Shown here: positions 11,000 through 25,254 of the stretch, one piece after another
Layout of the letters: each line of letters begins with the position of its first letter
Position numbering within the stretch: position 1 is the first letter of the stretch
Assembly (NCBI GenBank): GCA_020064725.1
Contig: JAGTWJ010000019.1
Coordinates: 1-64,000 of the forward strand
DNA: 64,000 nucleotides
Source: Drechslerella dactyloides
Taxonomy: Eukaryota; Ascomycota; Orbiliomycetes; Orbiliales; Orbiliaceae
Direction: 5' to 3'
Position numbers and translations under genes: made by a program
Notes under the pieces: model-generated
Told to the model about the DNA's origin: nothing
Database searches by the model: none
The model's input: the letters and a program-made list of their open reading frames with translations, nothing else

Positions 11000-13900
11000 T
11001 ATTAAAGGATATAATTCTAAAATAAGATAGGTTTTTTTAGTATAATAATTATAATTAATTTTTTATATTCTAATATTTCTTTTTAAGTCTTCCTTAGGGT
11101 TGTTTTGGTGGTGGGTCTTGCCTTATTTAATAAATATCAGATTTATTAAGATATTATTTAATAAATTTTAATAAGATATTATTTTTTAGTTATTATGAGT
11201 TTTCCTCCAATAAATAGTTTTTTCATCTAATTAAGAATTTATTAACTAATATTTTTGGGTTTTTTCTGTGATTTAAGATTCTTTTGATTTTATATTTATT
11301 ATAATTATCTTCCTTAATTTTTAGATTGTTTATTTCTTTTCTAAGTCTATCTATTATAAGTTTAAATAAAATAATATAAAATATTTTATAGATTCTTAAA
11401 TTTCTAGAAATATAGAGTTTAAAGAGATATTTATTTAATTTTTTGATTATAGTATATGGTCTAAGTTTCTAAAAATCAAATTTTTGATTAAGTTTTTTTA
11501 TTTTAATGTTTTTTATAAATAAGTATGTTTTATCTTTTTTTTTTAAAAGAGATACTTTTGTCTTTTTTTTATTATAATAATAGGATATAGTTTTGATTGT
11601 AAAGTCCAAATCATTTTTTAGATATTTATGTAGTTTATTTATAGATTTAGAATATTTTTTAACACTAGGTATTTCTTTTTTTATAAGTAAAACTAATTAT
11701 ATAGTTTATGGGTTTTAATCTTATAGTATTTTATAGAATATATAATTTATTATTAAATATTTTGATAAATTATAAGTAAGTTCTACTATAGGTAATAGTT
11801 TTATCTAATTATTTTATATATAGTTAAGAAATGATTTAAAATAGATTTTAATTGTTTAAATTACTTATTCTAATGTTCTATTAGTTTAAACTCTTCCTTT
11901 AGTTATTATATTAAGTTTAGTACTTAATGAATTTATAATATATTTCCAGTATTTACTATTAAAGAGAAGATTTTTGTTATAGATATATTTTTTCTATAAT
12001 TTATATTGGCTGAATATTTATTTATTATAAATTATTAAGAGTTGTTCTGTTTTTTAAGAATTATTCTAAGGTTTTAAAATAATAATTTTAGTAAGTTTAC
12101 AAATAATAATCAGAATTTTATTATATATCTGGTTTATCAAGGGGTCTCTTAAATATAATAATCTTTATATAAAATCATAGATTATAATTTAAAATAGTTT
12201 AGTTAATATCTTATTTAATTATAGATATCTATATAGTGTATATTTTATTAGTTTATTTCTTAAGTATAGGTTGCAGGTTCTAATATAATTTTCAATTTAT
12301 TATTTTATTTTAGGTTAAAAGTATTGTTGTGTAATGAGTTCTTATGTTCTTTTGATTCTTAGGTATCTATATATAAATATATTATAGTATAGCTATAAAA
12401 TTTTAAATTATATTTTTTTGTTTGGGATGTAGAAAAGATTTTTAAAAAAAATATATTTATTTTTTATAAAGAAAAGGATAATTATTTCTTTAGAATTTTA
12501 TAATATTTTTTTTATTATTATATTTTTTTAATAGTTTTCTTTAAGTCTTATAACTATTTCTAGTTTAATTTTATAGATAATAATATTAAGTTTTTTATTA
12601 ATAATAATAATATTTCTTTATTATTCTAGAATTACTCCTTTATCTATAAAGATATTTTTTATTAAGTTTAATTATCAATTAATAGCATTAACTCCAATAT
12701 TTTCTTTTCCTTTGAAGTAGATAATCTTCATATTATATTCATTAAATATTTCCTATTATTAAATTTAATATTTGTTAAATTCTTTTATTATTAGAAAATA
12801 AATAAAATTTTTATAATTTAAAAATATTTTAAACAGTTCTATAGTTTATAGATAAACTCTCTATTTCTTATAAATATATAGGATAGCTATAAATTCTTTA
12901 TTATATATAAAATATCTTATTTTTATAACATCAAATTTATATAATAGGTAGGTAACTAGATATTATTTCTAATTGGATTATTTTTATAATAAATAAGTTT
13001 TTAAGATTATAATAAAAGAATTAGCTTTTATTTATATTAATAGTTTTAGATTATAAAATTTGAAGATAGATATTAAGATAAATATATTTTTTAGTGTTTA
13101 GAATATTTTGATTCTTTCCCTTATTATTTTAAAATAAATATCTTTTTTTGTTAATTCTAAAAGAATAATTATTAAATAATTATACTTTTAAATGAATTAT
13201 TAATAATAATTATACAATCTTAAAAAGGCTTATACTTTCTTAAATATTTTTAATATTAACCAATTTTGTATAACTTATATCTTCTTTAGGTCTATTTTTA
13301 TACTATAAAGAATAATAATGGTTCTTAGAAATTCAATTTTAATTATTTTAAATTTAAATTTCTCTAACTTAACTTTAAACTTATATTAATTTAAGGTTTT
13401 AAGAATTTAGTTAATATATATTTAGTATTTTAAAGAATATTTATTATAAATAAAAATATTATCTAAGTATATTATATATATATTATTAATATATTTTTGT
13501 AAAATATAATTTATAAATATTTAAAAGATTATAAGTACATTAATCAATTTAAAGAATATGATTAAATATTTAAATAGTTTATATCTAGTTTTAAAAGTAA
13601 TTTTCTATTCTTCTTTAAAGTTAATTCTAATATTATAATATATATTAATAAGATTAAGTTTTATATAAATAATAGTATCTAATATTCTATTAAAAGATTT
13701 GTTAATAAAGGATAAAAATCCTCTATTCTTAATAGTTATTATGTTAAAGATTTAGTAGTTAATATAAATTTATAGTTTCTTGAAATCTTTTTTCTTTATA
13801 AATAGAATAGAATATTTTACTAGTAAATTAAAAAATTATATATATCTAATTTTGAGATTTTCTTCAATATATTCATAAAATACTACTATTTTTTAATTAA

Positions 13901-16900
13901 TATATTTATATATTAGTATAAATCTAAGTTGTATTTCTTCTTATAAAAATATCAAATATTTAAATAAATTGATTTTAAATAAGGTTTATCCCTCTAGTAT
14001 AAATTAAAAAACATTTCTTACTTTCTTAAATATTTAATTAAGGATATTTATTATTTTAATAATTATATATAGGTTTCTAACTTAGATTTATATTTTTCAT
14101 AAGATATTAGGTTTATATTTGTATCTATTTTGGATTTTTTTGTTGGATAGGTGGATAGTAAGTCATAGATATGTTTTTTTATTAGTGTTTTTATTATTTA
14201 GTTGTTTTTTAATAACTTTTTAATAATTACAATTATTAAAAATAATTTCTCCTTTTCTCTAATTAATATTAGGATTATGTTTTATTAGCTATAGGAATCC
14301 CAAAATTAATAAAGTATTTTTTAAAAAATTTAGAATATTAATAATATATTTGTTTAAATGTTTATTAATAAATAATTTGAGGGTGGTTTTTTAAATAACT
14401 TGTTCTAAAGTTTGGTATAAAAAAGTAATTATTTAATAAATATTAAATTTTTATTATATTTTAAGTTAATATTTTTATATTATTATAATAAAAATATAAT
14501 TTTCTTTAGTTCTACTATTGATTAAGATTTTTATAAATTTTCTAACTATAAGTGAGGTGAGGATAAGTTTTTTGTAAAATCTTAAGTCTTTTATCTTAGT
14601 ATACTTCTATTGATTTTAAAATATGTCTAGTTTTTTAATCTATAATTTAAGTTATCAACTATTTTCTATTATATTTTTATAGAATATGGTTTAATATGGT
14701 TATTCTGATTTTTTTAATTTATAAAGTTATTTTTAAAGTATTTCTAACATTAATAATATTCTTTTTTTTCTTTATTATATTGGTAGATGTGTTTTTAGGC
14801 TGTCTTTAGCTTGTTAAAATTATAAAAATATTTTGGATAATAGATATATTTTTTTTTATAGAGTATCTGTAGTTGTATTATTGTCTGTTTTTGTAGTTGA
14901 TAAAGTAGTATGTATAGTTTTTATAAAAATAATTGGTTTTTATTTTTAATAGTTTATTTTTGTATTTTTGGTAGAAATATTTTTCTAAGTATTTCTCTTA
15001 AGCTTTATATGTATAGAAAGTTTTAATATAGATGATATATGGTATATAAGCCATATTATTAGGTTTACTGTTTGTTATATATTTTGTTTTATTGGAGTTA
15101 GTGTTAGAGTTGTTGGATTCTTTATTTGTTTAGTTTTTTTTGTATTAATATATTAGTTTGATAATTCTTTCTAAGATTTCTTTTTTGGCTTATTTGATTT
15201 AAAGGATTTTTTTTTATTCTCTGGTTTTGGTGTTGTTGTAGATATATATGTAATAATCCTTTTAAATAAAAAAGTATCCAATATAATAGATATATTTAAA
15301 TATACTAAAGATTTCCCTAAATAATTATACTTAAATATAGTTAAGATATAAAAAATAATAGTATTAGTAGGCCTATTTATTATAATATTTGTTGTATAGG
15401 TTGAAATATCTATATAGTTAAATGTTAGTATTTTCTTATTAGCAAAAATAATATTTTTATTCTATATACAAAAGATATCCTATACTATTAAAAAAATATT
15501 ATTTGTGGTTAGGATTGTACTAAAGTGGGTTTTTATTATTTTTGGTTTATAATTAATAGGTCTTCTATTAATCAGCAAAATACTATCTATATATAATAAT
15601 TATATAGTAGTAGATAGATTCTTGGTATAGTCTAAAATAGTTTTATTATTTTTCTATAGTATTTTATTATTTAATAGTATTTATTTCTTTTGCCTATCTA
15701 TAGTTTTAGTAGGTATTGGTTTCTAATATTCTATATATTATTTTTTCTCTGATTAAGATAGTAAATCTACATATTATATAATTTTATTACTTACACAGTT
15801 AAACATATTATTAAAAGAAGACTACCTATAAAATGATTTTTCTAGTGTTTTTATTAATAATTTCTAATTTCCATCTTTATTTTATATAATATTTTCTATA
15901 ATAAATCCCAGGATTTTTAGAAATTAATTCTTATTACAGCTGATTAAATTATCTTAAAAGCATAATTAAAATAAATAACATTTAAATTATTTTTATAGAA
16001 ATTCCTTTATTATTTTAGTATTTTTCCTATAAACATCTGTTTAAGCTTCTTTGATATACTAGATAGAATTCTGATATTAGATTATTCTATAGCTAATTAA
16101 ACTCATTTTTTTCTGGTTTAGTATCTTTAAATAGGATAGGGTTCTATTTAATAATTGTGTTAATTTCTTATATAATGTTCTGGTATTGGATAGATCTAAC
16201 TCTAAGATATATACATCTTTAAATTTTATTTATAACTATTTTAAAATCTTCTAAGGTAAATAATCATCTCATTATCCCAAATTTTTATTTTTGTTAGGGG
16301 TGTTTTTGGAAGTTCTTCTTCCTTTTATTTTTAAAATAATCCCTTTTGATATATCCTACCTTATTATACTAATAGTAGAGGGGTATATTAGATTTTTTAG
16401 GTTTTTAATATTAGGTTATATTAAGATTTATAGATTTTAGCCCATACATCTTATTTAATTTTTAAAAGGATTTTCTAACTTTGGTTTAGTTCTACTAAGG
16501 TTTCTTAGTATATTTATTAGAATTATATTTATTTAGATTATAATATAGTTTTTTTTGATAGATATTCTTTTAAAAATAATAAAGTAAATTATTAAGTTTA
16601 ATTGCTATAATTTATATATCATAATATCTTATATCTTTATTAATAAGTTTTTGTTTGATGATTTCTGTTTTTAAATTAAATTTAAGTTTTTCTTTAGTTT
16701 TATAAAACAAAATATTATTATTATAGTTGATAAGGAGTATATATTAATTAAATTATTAAAAAAAAGATTATATAGATTTAGTTTATTTAAGTTGGTTAAG
16801 TTTTCTAAAAACTTTTTTAGTTTTATTCTTATATCTATATTTTTGTTTAAGATGGTTTATAAATTTCTGGAAATTACTGAAAACCTTCAAAATTTCTAGG

Positions 16901-17800
16901 ATTTTTATCTTATAATCTTCTTCTACTATTTTATTGTATATTTATTTATATAATAAGTAAATATTAAAGATATTCCTTTTAAAATACATTCCCATAAAAA
17001 GAATCTTATACTAGTTTATAAAGAATTATTTAAAATAAAAAAAAAAATAATTATTAAACTAATTAAAAAATTGATTAAATTTTTTAAATTATTTTTTATA
17101 TTTAATTAGGTTTTCTATTTTTAATATTTTATTAAATATTATTATAAAAGTAGTTAAGTTTTTTATTTCTTAAATTCCTGATCTATTAGCTGATATAAAT
17201 CTGAATATAGCAAATAATGAAGGTCTTTGAATAATAATATTACTTATTTAGGTATTAGCTAAGATTTCTATATATTCTATTATTTTTTTAAAATTTCTTG
17301 ACATAATTATTTTAATATTGTGGATTATTGTTAAAACTATTTATATATATTGTTGATATATTATAATAGTTTTTTGTTATATTGTTTTAAAACTTTGTTC
17401 TAGTTTTTACTTAGTATTGTTTTTTAATATAGTATTATTTATTTTTTTCAAAACTTATGTTTTAATATCTATTATTAATTTGTTTTAGTATTCTTATAGA
17501 TTATCTATATATTTATTAGTTAATTCAAGAAGGTTAGGGTTTATATTATTACTTTTTTATATATATGGTACTATTTAAATTGTTGTTATAGTTATTCTTT
17601 GTTTATATATTCTTAGAATATAAAAATTATTAATAAATCTTTTATACTCATTATTTTTATTATCTAATACTAATTTAAAATTATTATTGTTTATAAGATA
17701 TTTTTATAATTCTGTACTATGGAATTCTATTTTGTTTTTATATATTAAAGAGAACTTATAAATTATATTAGAGATTATTATATATTTATTTTTCCTTTTT
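11000..17800 (-). pseudogene. Gypsy gag-pol remnant (RT, RNase H visible)
   Basis: Minus-strand reading gives a reverse transcriptase region at about 13840-13430: a KYSILFIKKKDF segment, then NIITIKNRGFLSFINKSF, then FKTRYKLFKYLI, then IIYLDNIFIYN, the decayed YLDDILIYS catalytic box at about 13450-13480. The RNase H end (IIYFKGKENIGVNAI, matching the PGKENxVADALSR motif) is at about 12730-12680. Integrase is expected 3' of this (about 12600-11100), but I did not resolve its motifs. Gag should lie in about 17700-15300. Frequent TAG/TAA codons rule out function. RT before the 3' integrase position supports Ty3/gypsy over Ty1/copia. Confidence 0.8.
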
Positions 17801-17825
17801 ATTTATTAAAAGTGATTAATCAAAA

Positions 17826-18511
17826 TATTATATTTTAATTTAAGATTAGATTAAATATATTTCATTTTGAAATCCCTGACTCTCAATTATTATTATATAG
17901 GTTCTTAATAATAGAAAATAAGTATATATCAAATATAATAGTAACTATTAAAATAAAATATATAATAATAATAGTAAATAAACTAGCTATTAAGATACTA
18001 TAATTTAGGTGTTAACCAATAATTTTCAAAAAAAAAGTTATTAATTCTAAGGTGAAGTATACTAATTATATACATAATATTTTAATATATAAAATAATAG
18101 AGATATATTAATATATTACCTAAATAGCTTAATACTCACCTTACCTAATACTTAACTAAACACTAAACACCTTAAACACTAAACACTTATATAACTATAA
18201 ATTATTATGGTGGCTTTTATTTAAAAAGAAATATTATAATAATAATATTTTTTTGTGGTGGTATCTTTTTGTATAGTCCAAGATTCTATATAACCATATT
18301 ATTTGTGTAGTTTGTTACCCATATGGTGGAATATACTATATAGGTTAATGGTCTATATAAAATAAGTTTATATAATTATATATTTTATATAAAAATCTAT
18401 TCTATATAATATATAGATATGCTATTACTTTGTGTATTATGTGGACTGAGTGTCTGTATAGGAATCCGGTCTGTACAGGATATCTGGGTGTTGTGCTGTT
18501 ATCCCATAACA
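17826..18511 (-). repeat. 5' LTR of full-length gypsy element
   Basis: It starts with a decayed TATTATATTTTAATTT and ends with an intact GCTGTTATCCCATAACA at 18511, followed by the target duplicate ATATA. Length is 686 bp. In the coding direction (minus) this end reads TGTTATGGGATAACAGC. Confidence 0.88.
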
Positions 18512-18758
18512 ATATATAATTAGTATATTTTATCTTAGATTGATAGTTCTCTTCTTAAGAACTATTAGTTAATACTTAAATTATAGTATTTTAATAATTA
18601 ATTTATTTATTATTATTATTATATATTTTATTTTAATAATTATTATTATATTTAATATATATTTATTTTTTACTATTAAAAATTTATATAGTAGTAACTG
18701 AGAGTTAAAAATTTTAGAATAAAGTATATTTAATCTGATTTTAAGCTAAAATATAATA

Positions 18759-19735
18759 TTTTAATTGATTACTCTTAATAAATAAAGAGAAATAATAAAT
18801 ATATAATAACCCTTAGTATAATTTATAAATTTTCTTTAGTATATAAAAATAAAATAAAATTTTATAATATAAAACTATAAGAATATTTTATAAATAATAA
18901 TAATTTTAAATTAGTATTAAATAATAAAGATAATAAATATAGAAGATTTATTAACAATTTCTATATTTAGGGTATATATAAATAAAGAATAATTATAGTA
19001 ATAACTTAAATAATACTATATATATAAAAAGGTAATAATATAAACCCTAATTTTTTTAAAATAATTAATAAATATATAAATAATCTATAAGAATACTAAG
19101 ATAGATTAGTAGTAAATATTAAAATATAAATTTTTAAAAAAGTAAATAGTGCTATATTAAAAGATAATACTAAATAAAAGTTAGAATAAAACTTTAAAAT
19201 AGTATAATAAAAAATTATTATAATATATTAATAATATATATAAACAGTCTTAATAATAATCAACAATATTAAAATAATTATATCAGGAAATTTTAAAGAA
19301 ATAATAAAATATAAAAAAATTTTAATTAATATTTAAATAAATAATATTACTATTTAAAAACTTTTACCATTTACCACATCCAGATTCACACAGATTAATA
19401 AATTAAAAACTTAAAAAATAAAAAACCCAGCTATCCTTATAATAATATCTAACAAAGTATTAAAAATAAAAAATTTAATTAAATATAAAAAATAATTTAA
19501 AAAATTTAATTAATTTTTTAATCAATTTAATAATTATTTCTTTTTCTATTTTAAATAATTTTTTATAAAATAGTATAAAATTTTTTCTATAAAAATATAC
19601 TTTAAAAGGAATATCCTTAATATCTACCTATTATATAAATAAATATATAATAAAATAACAAAAAAAGAATACAAAACAAAGATTTTAAAAATTAAAAAAA
19701 TCTTTAATAATTTTCTAGAATTTACAGAATACCTT
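18759..19735 (+). pseudogene. 5' internal (gag-side) part of the plus-strand gypsy host
   Basis: It matches the reverse complement of about 17825-16850 almost base by base at several points, for example AATATATAAATAGTCT-like and AAACCCTAA segments. It therefore starts directly after a 5' LTR. It reads as stop-rich frames only, with no recognisable intact domain. It ends at ACCTT, the target of the copia element, and resumes at 33320. Confidence 0.75.
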
Positions 19736-19970
19736 TGTTATGTTATGTAGGTCGAGATCTCATGCATATATCAGTGTATATTGTGATGATGTCTATAGAT
19801 TGTATGGCAGAGTATCAAGAGGCTATTAAATATCAGTCTACAGATTATATAACTATATAACTACTTAGAGTATTCTACTATTAGTTAGTGGTTAAATATT
19901 CTATAGTCTATATATTATTATATATTAAATTATATATTAATTATGATTTAGATTGTTATTTAATCTAATA
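19736..19970 (-). repeat. 3' LTR of copia element (235 bp)
   Basis: Well preserved at its left end (TGTTATGTTATGTAGGTCG), decayed at the right (TCTAATA for TCTAACA). It pairs with 33085-33319. Confidence 0.85.
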
Positions 19971-20708
19971 TTTTAATTTAATTTAGAATAAATTGTAGAA
20001 TAGTTATTTAATATAAATTGCTAACTATATTATTATAATAATCTTATTATAGTTTTTATTATAGATTACTTTATAGATTGTTTTTTTTATTATTGATTGA
20101 GTAGTTTATAAGTTGTTTAGTTAGTGGTTTTAGTAGTTGAGTTAGAAGTTATTTTAATTAGTTGTTTTGTTAGTTGTTAAAGGGCTACTATATTAGTTTA
20201 TAATAGAAGTTATTGAATTAATTGTTTTACTGTTTGTTTAAAAGTTAAGTATTTATTATTTTATTATCTATTTTATTTATTGTTGTTTTAATTATTTTGT
20301 TTGCTGTTATATTAACTACTATATATACTGCTTGGGTAGTTACTATATTTTGTTATTTTGTAAGCTATTTGTGTACTACTTTAGTAGTTACTACATTAAC
20401 TACTTTATAAACTACTTATATTTTGTTTTGGTAGCTATTATATTAGCTGCTTTATAAGTTGTTTTGTATATTGTTGTAATAGTTATTATATTTGTTATTT
20501 TATCAACTACTATATTTACTATTTTATTAATTATTATATTTACTATTTTATTAGCTGCTTAGGTAGTTATTATATTTTATTATTTTATAAGCTGCTTGTG
20601 TATTATTTTAATAGCTATTGTATTAACTGTTTTGTAAGCTGCTTATATTCTGCTTTAGTAGCCACTGTGCAGAGCTAAATTATTTAGAAATATATTTTTA
20701 AATATATA

Positions 20709-22600
20709 ACGTCAATGATAAGCGAACGGATCAGACAAGCGAGTGGATCATCTTACCACATCTATGTGCCCACCACTCTTTTTATATCTTATATCTCCAT
20801 AATTATTATAATATCTGTTTCTATAACTAAATCCAGAGTTCTTTTAGCTATTAAAATTATAAAAAAAAATTAAGAATTAAATATTTGAGTTATTATTAAG
20901 TATTATAATATTCTTTATACTATTTTAGTCTACTAATATAATAACTATTTTTTATAATATAATAACATCTTTAAATTATAAAATCTTATAAAATTAAAAG
21001 AAAATATTATTATTTAATATATATTTAAGCTATATATATGGTCTTTTTATTTTAAACTGGGTAGTATAGAAAATATAGCCAACCAATTACTACTAATATA
21101 TAATAATAATAATATATAATATATTAATAAAAGATGGGCTAATAACTTTATTAAATACTACCCAAAACTACAAATATATCTATCCAAAAAATATAACTAC
21201 TAATAAATAAAATACAAAAATCCTATATTTATTAATAAATAGTTTTAACTAATAAAGACTATAAAAACCAAGTATAACATTATAGATAATAATATCTACA
21301 ATTTTAATAAAACTAACTTTATAATAGATATAATATCTACAACTACTATTATTATAAATACTAAAATATATAATAAAACTAAGTTAGTATAACCTAAGAA
21401 TCACAAATAGGCAATAATTATCCAGAAAATAGGTATAGAAGATTAGGTAGTACCACTATTTATTATCTTTATTAAGTAATACCACTTAGCTAGCTAATAT
21501 ACAACAACAAAACTATTAATAGATTAGATTATTACACTTTCTAATAACAACTAAACAACAAATAAGCTTATTCTATAGTAATTAAAGTATTTTAATAAAT
21601 TTATAACACAGTACTACATTTCAGACTACCAACTATTAGTCCTAGATGGTTATAAAAGCCATTACTCTATTACTTTTAAACTATATTACTAAAAATATAA
21701 GATTATTATAATCTATATATTATTATATTTATTACATATTTTTCAGTTACTAGATATTAACTGCTTTAAGCTATTAAAATAAGTATATAACCATAAGATA
21801 GAAAGTTTAATACACATATATGTTAACTATATTTTTAAGTTGGAGTTTCTTACTAGATTCCACAAAATATTTATTACTATAATAACATCTAAAAACATAT
21901 ATAGTAGCTTTGTTGGAGCTAGTATTATATCTTATAACTCTAATAGAATTTTATTAAAATTAAATATACAGTTACTAGCAGTTACTCTAGCAAATTCACA
22001 TCCAGACATTGTAAATATAGCAGCTACTTAGACTATAAAAATACTATTAAACCCATCAAAAACTAGCTTATAAACAAATCTAATTAAAAACCAGATTATC
22101 TAATACTAAAATAATTTTTTTATATTACTACTAATAGTTATAAACTAACTATCTAAAAAAATACAAACTATAATATATTAATTAGTATTTATATATATAG
22201 AAAATACAACATTATACTCTATTAATAAAATATTAAATAAATAATAGTAGATAAAAAAATAGTATATATAATATAGAAATATGTTTACTATATATTAGAT
22301 AAATAATATACTAAACCAAGACACTATAAATAAATAACATAAATAGATAAAACCAAAAAATTATTAAAATAATATATAGCCAAAAAAAGGCTTTAAAAAA
22401 GTATTATACTATAGTCAATACAATAAAACTAAATATAATATTCAAACATATTAAAAGATATTTTAAACATATAAATAAACTATTTAGTATATATCTAACC
22501 TAAAGCTATAATATTGTGGTGGTGAAATCAGTATTTTCGTTAAAATGGGGTGGTAAGGTGATCCGCTCGCTTGTCTGATCCGTTCGCTTATTATTGACGT
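20709..22600 (+). mobile_element. Fot1/pogo-like transposon, 1892 bp (GGATCA type, copy 1)
   Basis: It starts ACGTCAATGATAAGCG, and its right end is the decayed inverted copy (CGCTTATTATTGACGT), with TA on both sides. Two AAGCGA(A/G)(C/T)GGATCA motifs lie 17 bases apart in each terminus. Coding is on the plus strand. A 63-codon open stretch at 21840-22031 (FLTRFHKIFITII ... NSNRILLKLNIQLL) matches the transposase C-terminus of copy 7098-8989. The rest is broken by stops. Confidence 0.9.
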
Positions 22601-25254
22601 TAATTGATATTAAAGTAGTCTATAATTTATAGGCTTTTCCTAGATATATATTTGTTTTATTTGGTGGCTGGTGTATAGTATAATATAATAATTTATTTGG
22701 AGTTTGTATATTTTCTTTGTTCTCTGGCTTTACTATATTAAAATGTTTATTTTAAGCTGTACTAAATATTTGAAATATAAAATAAGTTTGTAGAATAAAT
22801 AGAAAATTTATAAAATATATTAAATTATAGAATAATTTGTTTTATAAGTAATAGAGTAAGAGAAAAGAAGATAATAACTTAATTTGTAAATAAATGCTAA
22901 TATATTTTTTCTTTTCTTTTTTCTTTTATATTATATATATATATTTTTTTATTTTTTTTATATTACTTACTTTATAATTTGCCTTAATATCTACAATACT
23001 TCTACTTTTATAATCTATTTTATATAGTTATATTTTTTCTTTTTTTCTTTTTTACTTTTTATCTTCTACCTTTTATAACAATATCTATTATTTCTAGTAG
23101 TATGGTTTTTTTTGTTTTCCTTTTAGCTGGATTAACTGCTGTATAGATTAATATAGTTTACAATATTAAAAATAGGAGAACTACTATAAACTAAATATAT
23201 ATAGATTTTATAATTTATATTATTGTTTTGCCTTATAATTATTATCTTAGTTTAAGTTTTTTTCATATTTATTGTATAAATTTGAATTTCCTTTTTAATA
23301 TTTATTTAAATTGTATCTATAGTAGTTATAAGATTATTTATAAATTTAGAAGTAAGTTGATTTATAGAGTATTTTATTAGTTATCTTATTAATTTTTTAA
23401 TTTATAGATTATTTAATTAATTATAGATTCTATTTTATAGTCCCTTAATTAATTATAAACTTATAGACCAGTTTTGGCTGTATAATTCTTAGTCTAGTAC
23501 TAATTAATTTATAAAATCTTTTAGTTAATTTTCTTATTATTATTTTTTTAAGTATTTTTTTAAACTATATTATAGCTTTATTTATATATATATTATTTGT
23601 TATTTTAGTACTATTTATTCTGTTTTTATTTTTCATAATTTTACTGCTGCTATTTTCTATTATTATTAATAGTTTTTTATTTATTTTTTTAATTAGTTTA
23701 TATTGTTTAATCTATATTATTTAAAATATAATATAAAATATTAATATTGAATTGTAAAGATAGGCTCCTCATTTAAACCACCTAAATTATATATATAATA
23801 TATTTTATAAATTTATTTAAAAATAATAGTATAAGTATTTAATCTGTTTTTTTTAATTTATAAAGTATTTTAATATTTAAATAATAAATTTATTAACTTA
23901 TTTTTATTATCTAAGTTAGGAAGGTGTTTATAGGCTACTATTTTAAGCTGTAGTTTATCTTTTATAGTTTGTTAATTATTTAATTATTTTTATTAAAAAA
24001 GAAAGTAGGCTTAGGGCTTTTTTTTTTTTTTTTTTTTTTATTTACAGGTTGTGTTTTGGTTTGTAGAGGATTTTGGATATTTTGTATAGTTTATATTATT
24101 TTTATTATATAATATTAACTTAAATTGTATTCTCTTCTTTATAAGTAGTTTATTTAATATATAATATTACTATTTAGCTGAATAGTTTTTTATATATTTC
24201 TATTATTTTGTTTTATCTTCTGGTTTCTAAAGGGTCTAAAAGATATTTTATTTTGGTGGATTATTATTTTAAATTACTTTATAGATAGAAAGAGTGTTTA
24301 ATATAGAATTTATTTTATAATTTAATTTATAGTTTAAAATATATTATTAAATATTAAGATTTGTTTTCTAAATTTTATAATTAAAATATAAGTTTAATAA
24401 AACAGTATATATATTATAAAGTAATTTAAAAAATACCTTAATAAAAATATCTACTATTATTTAATTTATAAAAAAGTAGATTATATTAAATTTCTTGTTA
24501 TTAAATTTTTTTTTTAATTTAAAAATATTATATATTAAGATATTTTATATATTACTGATTGCCTAGGTCCTTGTTTATCTTAATAATTCCTTAGTTATCA
24601 TAAAATAGAGAAATTATTAAAAAAGATATTAATTATTCTTTTATATTTTCTATTTTATAATTTAGGCTAATAAATAACTATAATTTAATTAATAATTTAT
24701 ATAACTATATAATCCTTTTTCTTATATAATTAATAGTTATAATTTTTGTTTTTATATTTAATTTTATTATAATAATCTGTAGTTTATTTAATTAAAAAAT
24801 AATTATATCTTTTATATAAAATATATAATTTAATATAAATTTTTTTATTATAATTTTATTTACTATATTCTATACTTAATTAATATTTATAAATTTTTTT
24901 AAATTATAGCTTACTCTACTATATATAATTATTATTTATTTTATACTAATAAAATATCTATATACATAATCTATAGCTTTTTACTATCTTTATACAAAAT
25001 AATTTATAAATTAATTAAATTTTACACATAAATATACTAGGTCTGACTTTATATATTAAACTAAATATATAAAACTATCTAATATATTTTAATATAAAAA
25101 GATATTTTCAACAAAAAAACATTTATCTTATTATTTTATCTACAAACTAACTAATATTAATATAGATATTATTTTATAATTTATATAATTAAACCTATTT
25201 AAAATTTTATCTATATATTTAGTTTGATTTATAAAGAAAAAACAACTTAATCTA
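22601..25254 (-). pseudogene. 3' part of copia pol (RT C-terminus and RNase H side)
   Basis: This lies between two pogo insertions and continues the copia element towards its 3' LTR. The minus-strand translation is stop-rich. Weak resemblance to the copia RT end (IGLIIYI..., matching the GSLMYL segment) is seen just left of 25254. A poly-T run of more than 20 bases lies at about 24021-24043. No intact gene. Confidence 0.55.

Larger units (their letters stand above)
9127..18511 (-). mobile_element. Full-length Ty3/gypsy retrotransposon, 9385 bp, TSD ATATA
   Basis: Two LTRs of 686 bp (9127-9812, 17826-18511) flank 8013 bp. ATATA precedes (9122-9126) and follows (18512-18516). On the minus strand a purine tract AGAAAAAGAGAATAA lies directly before the left LTR (complement of 9813-9827). 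That marks the left LTR as 3' and the coding strand as minus. Reverse transcriptase lies 5' of the RNase H end, and the remaining 3' part is where integrase belongs in the gypsy order. The element is inserted in the LTR of the plus-strand gypsy host. All frames are full of stops, and C-to-T/G-to-A decay is heavy. Confidence 0.92.
6793..18758 (+). repeat. 5' LTR of the plus-strand gypsy host, split twice
   Basis: Three blocks (6793-7097, 8990-9126, 18512-18758) join to about 682 bases once the duplicated TA and ATATA are removed, which is the expected LTR length. The left end is TGTTATGGAATAACA, and the right end TATAATA is a decayed TGTAACA. It carries the repeated TAGATTATAGATTA stretch (9010-9040) that separates this LTR subtype from the 686-bp subtype. 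Confidence 0.8.

Noticed and set aside
10816..11025. Open frame of 69 codons on plus inside the full-length gypsy element
   Set aside because: The element's coding strand is minus here (purine tract and RT motifs). The frame is a chance opening in AT-rich decayed sequence.
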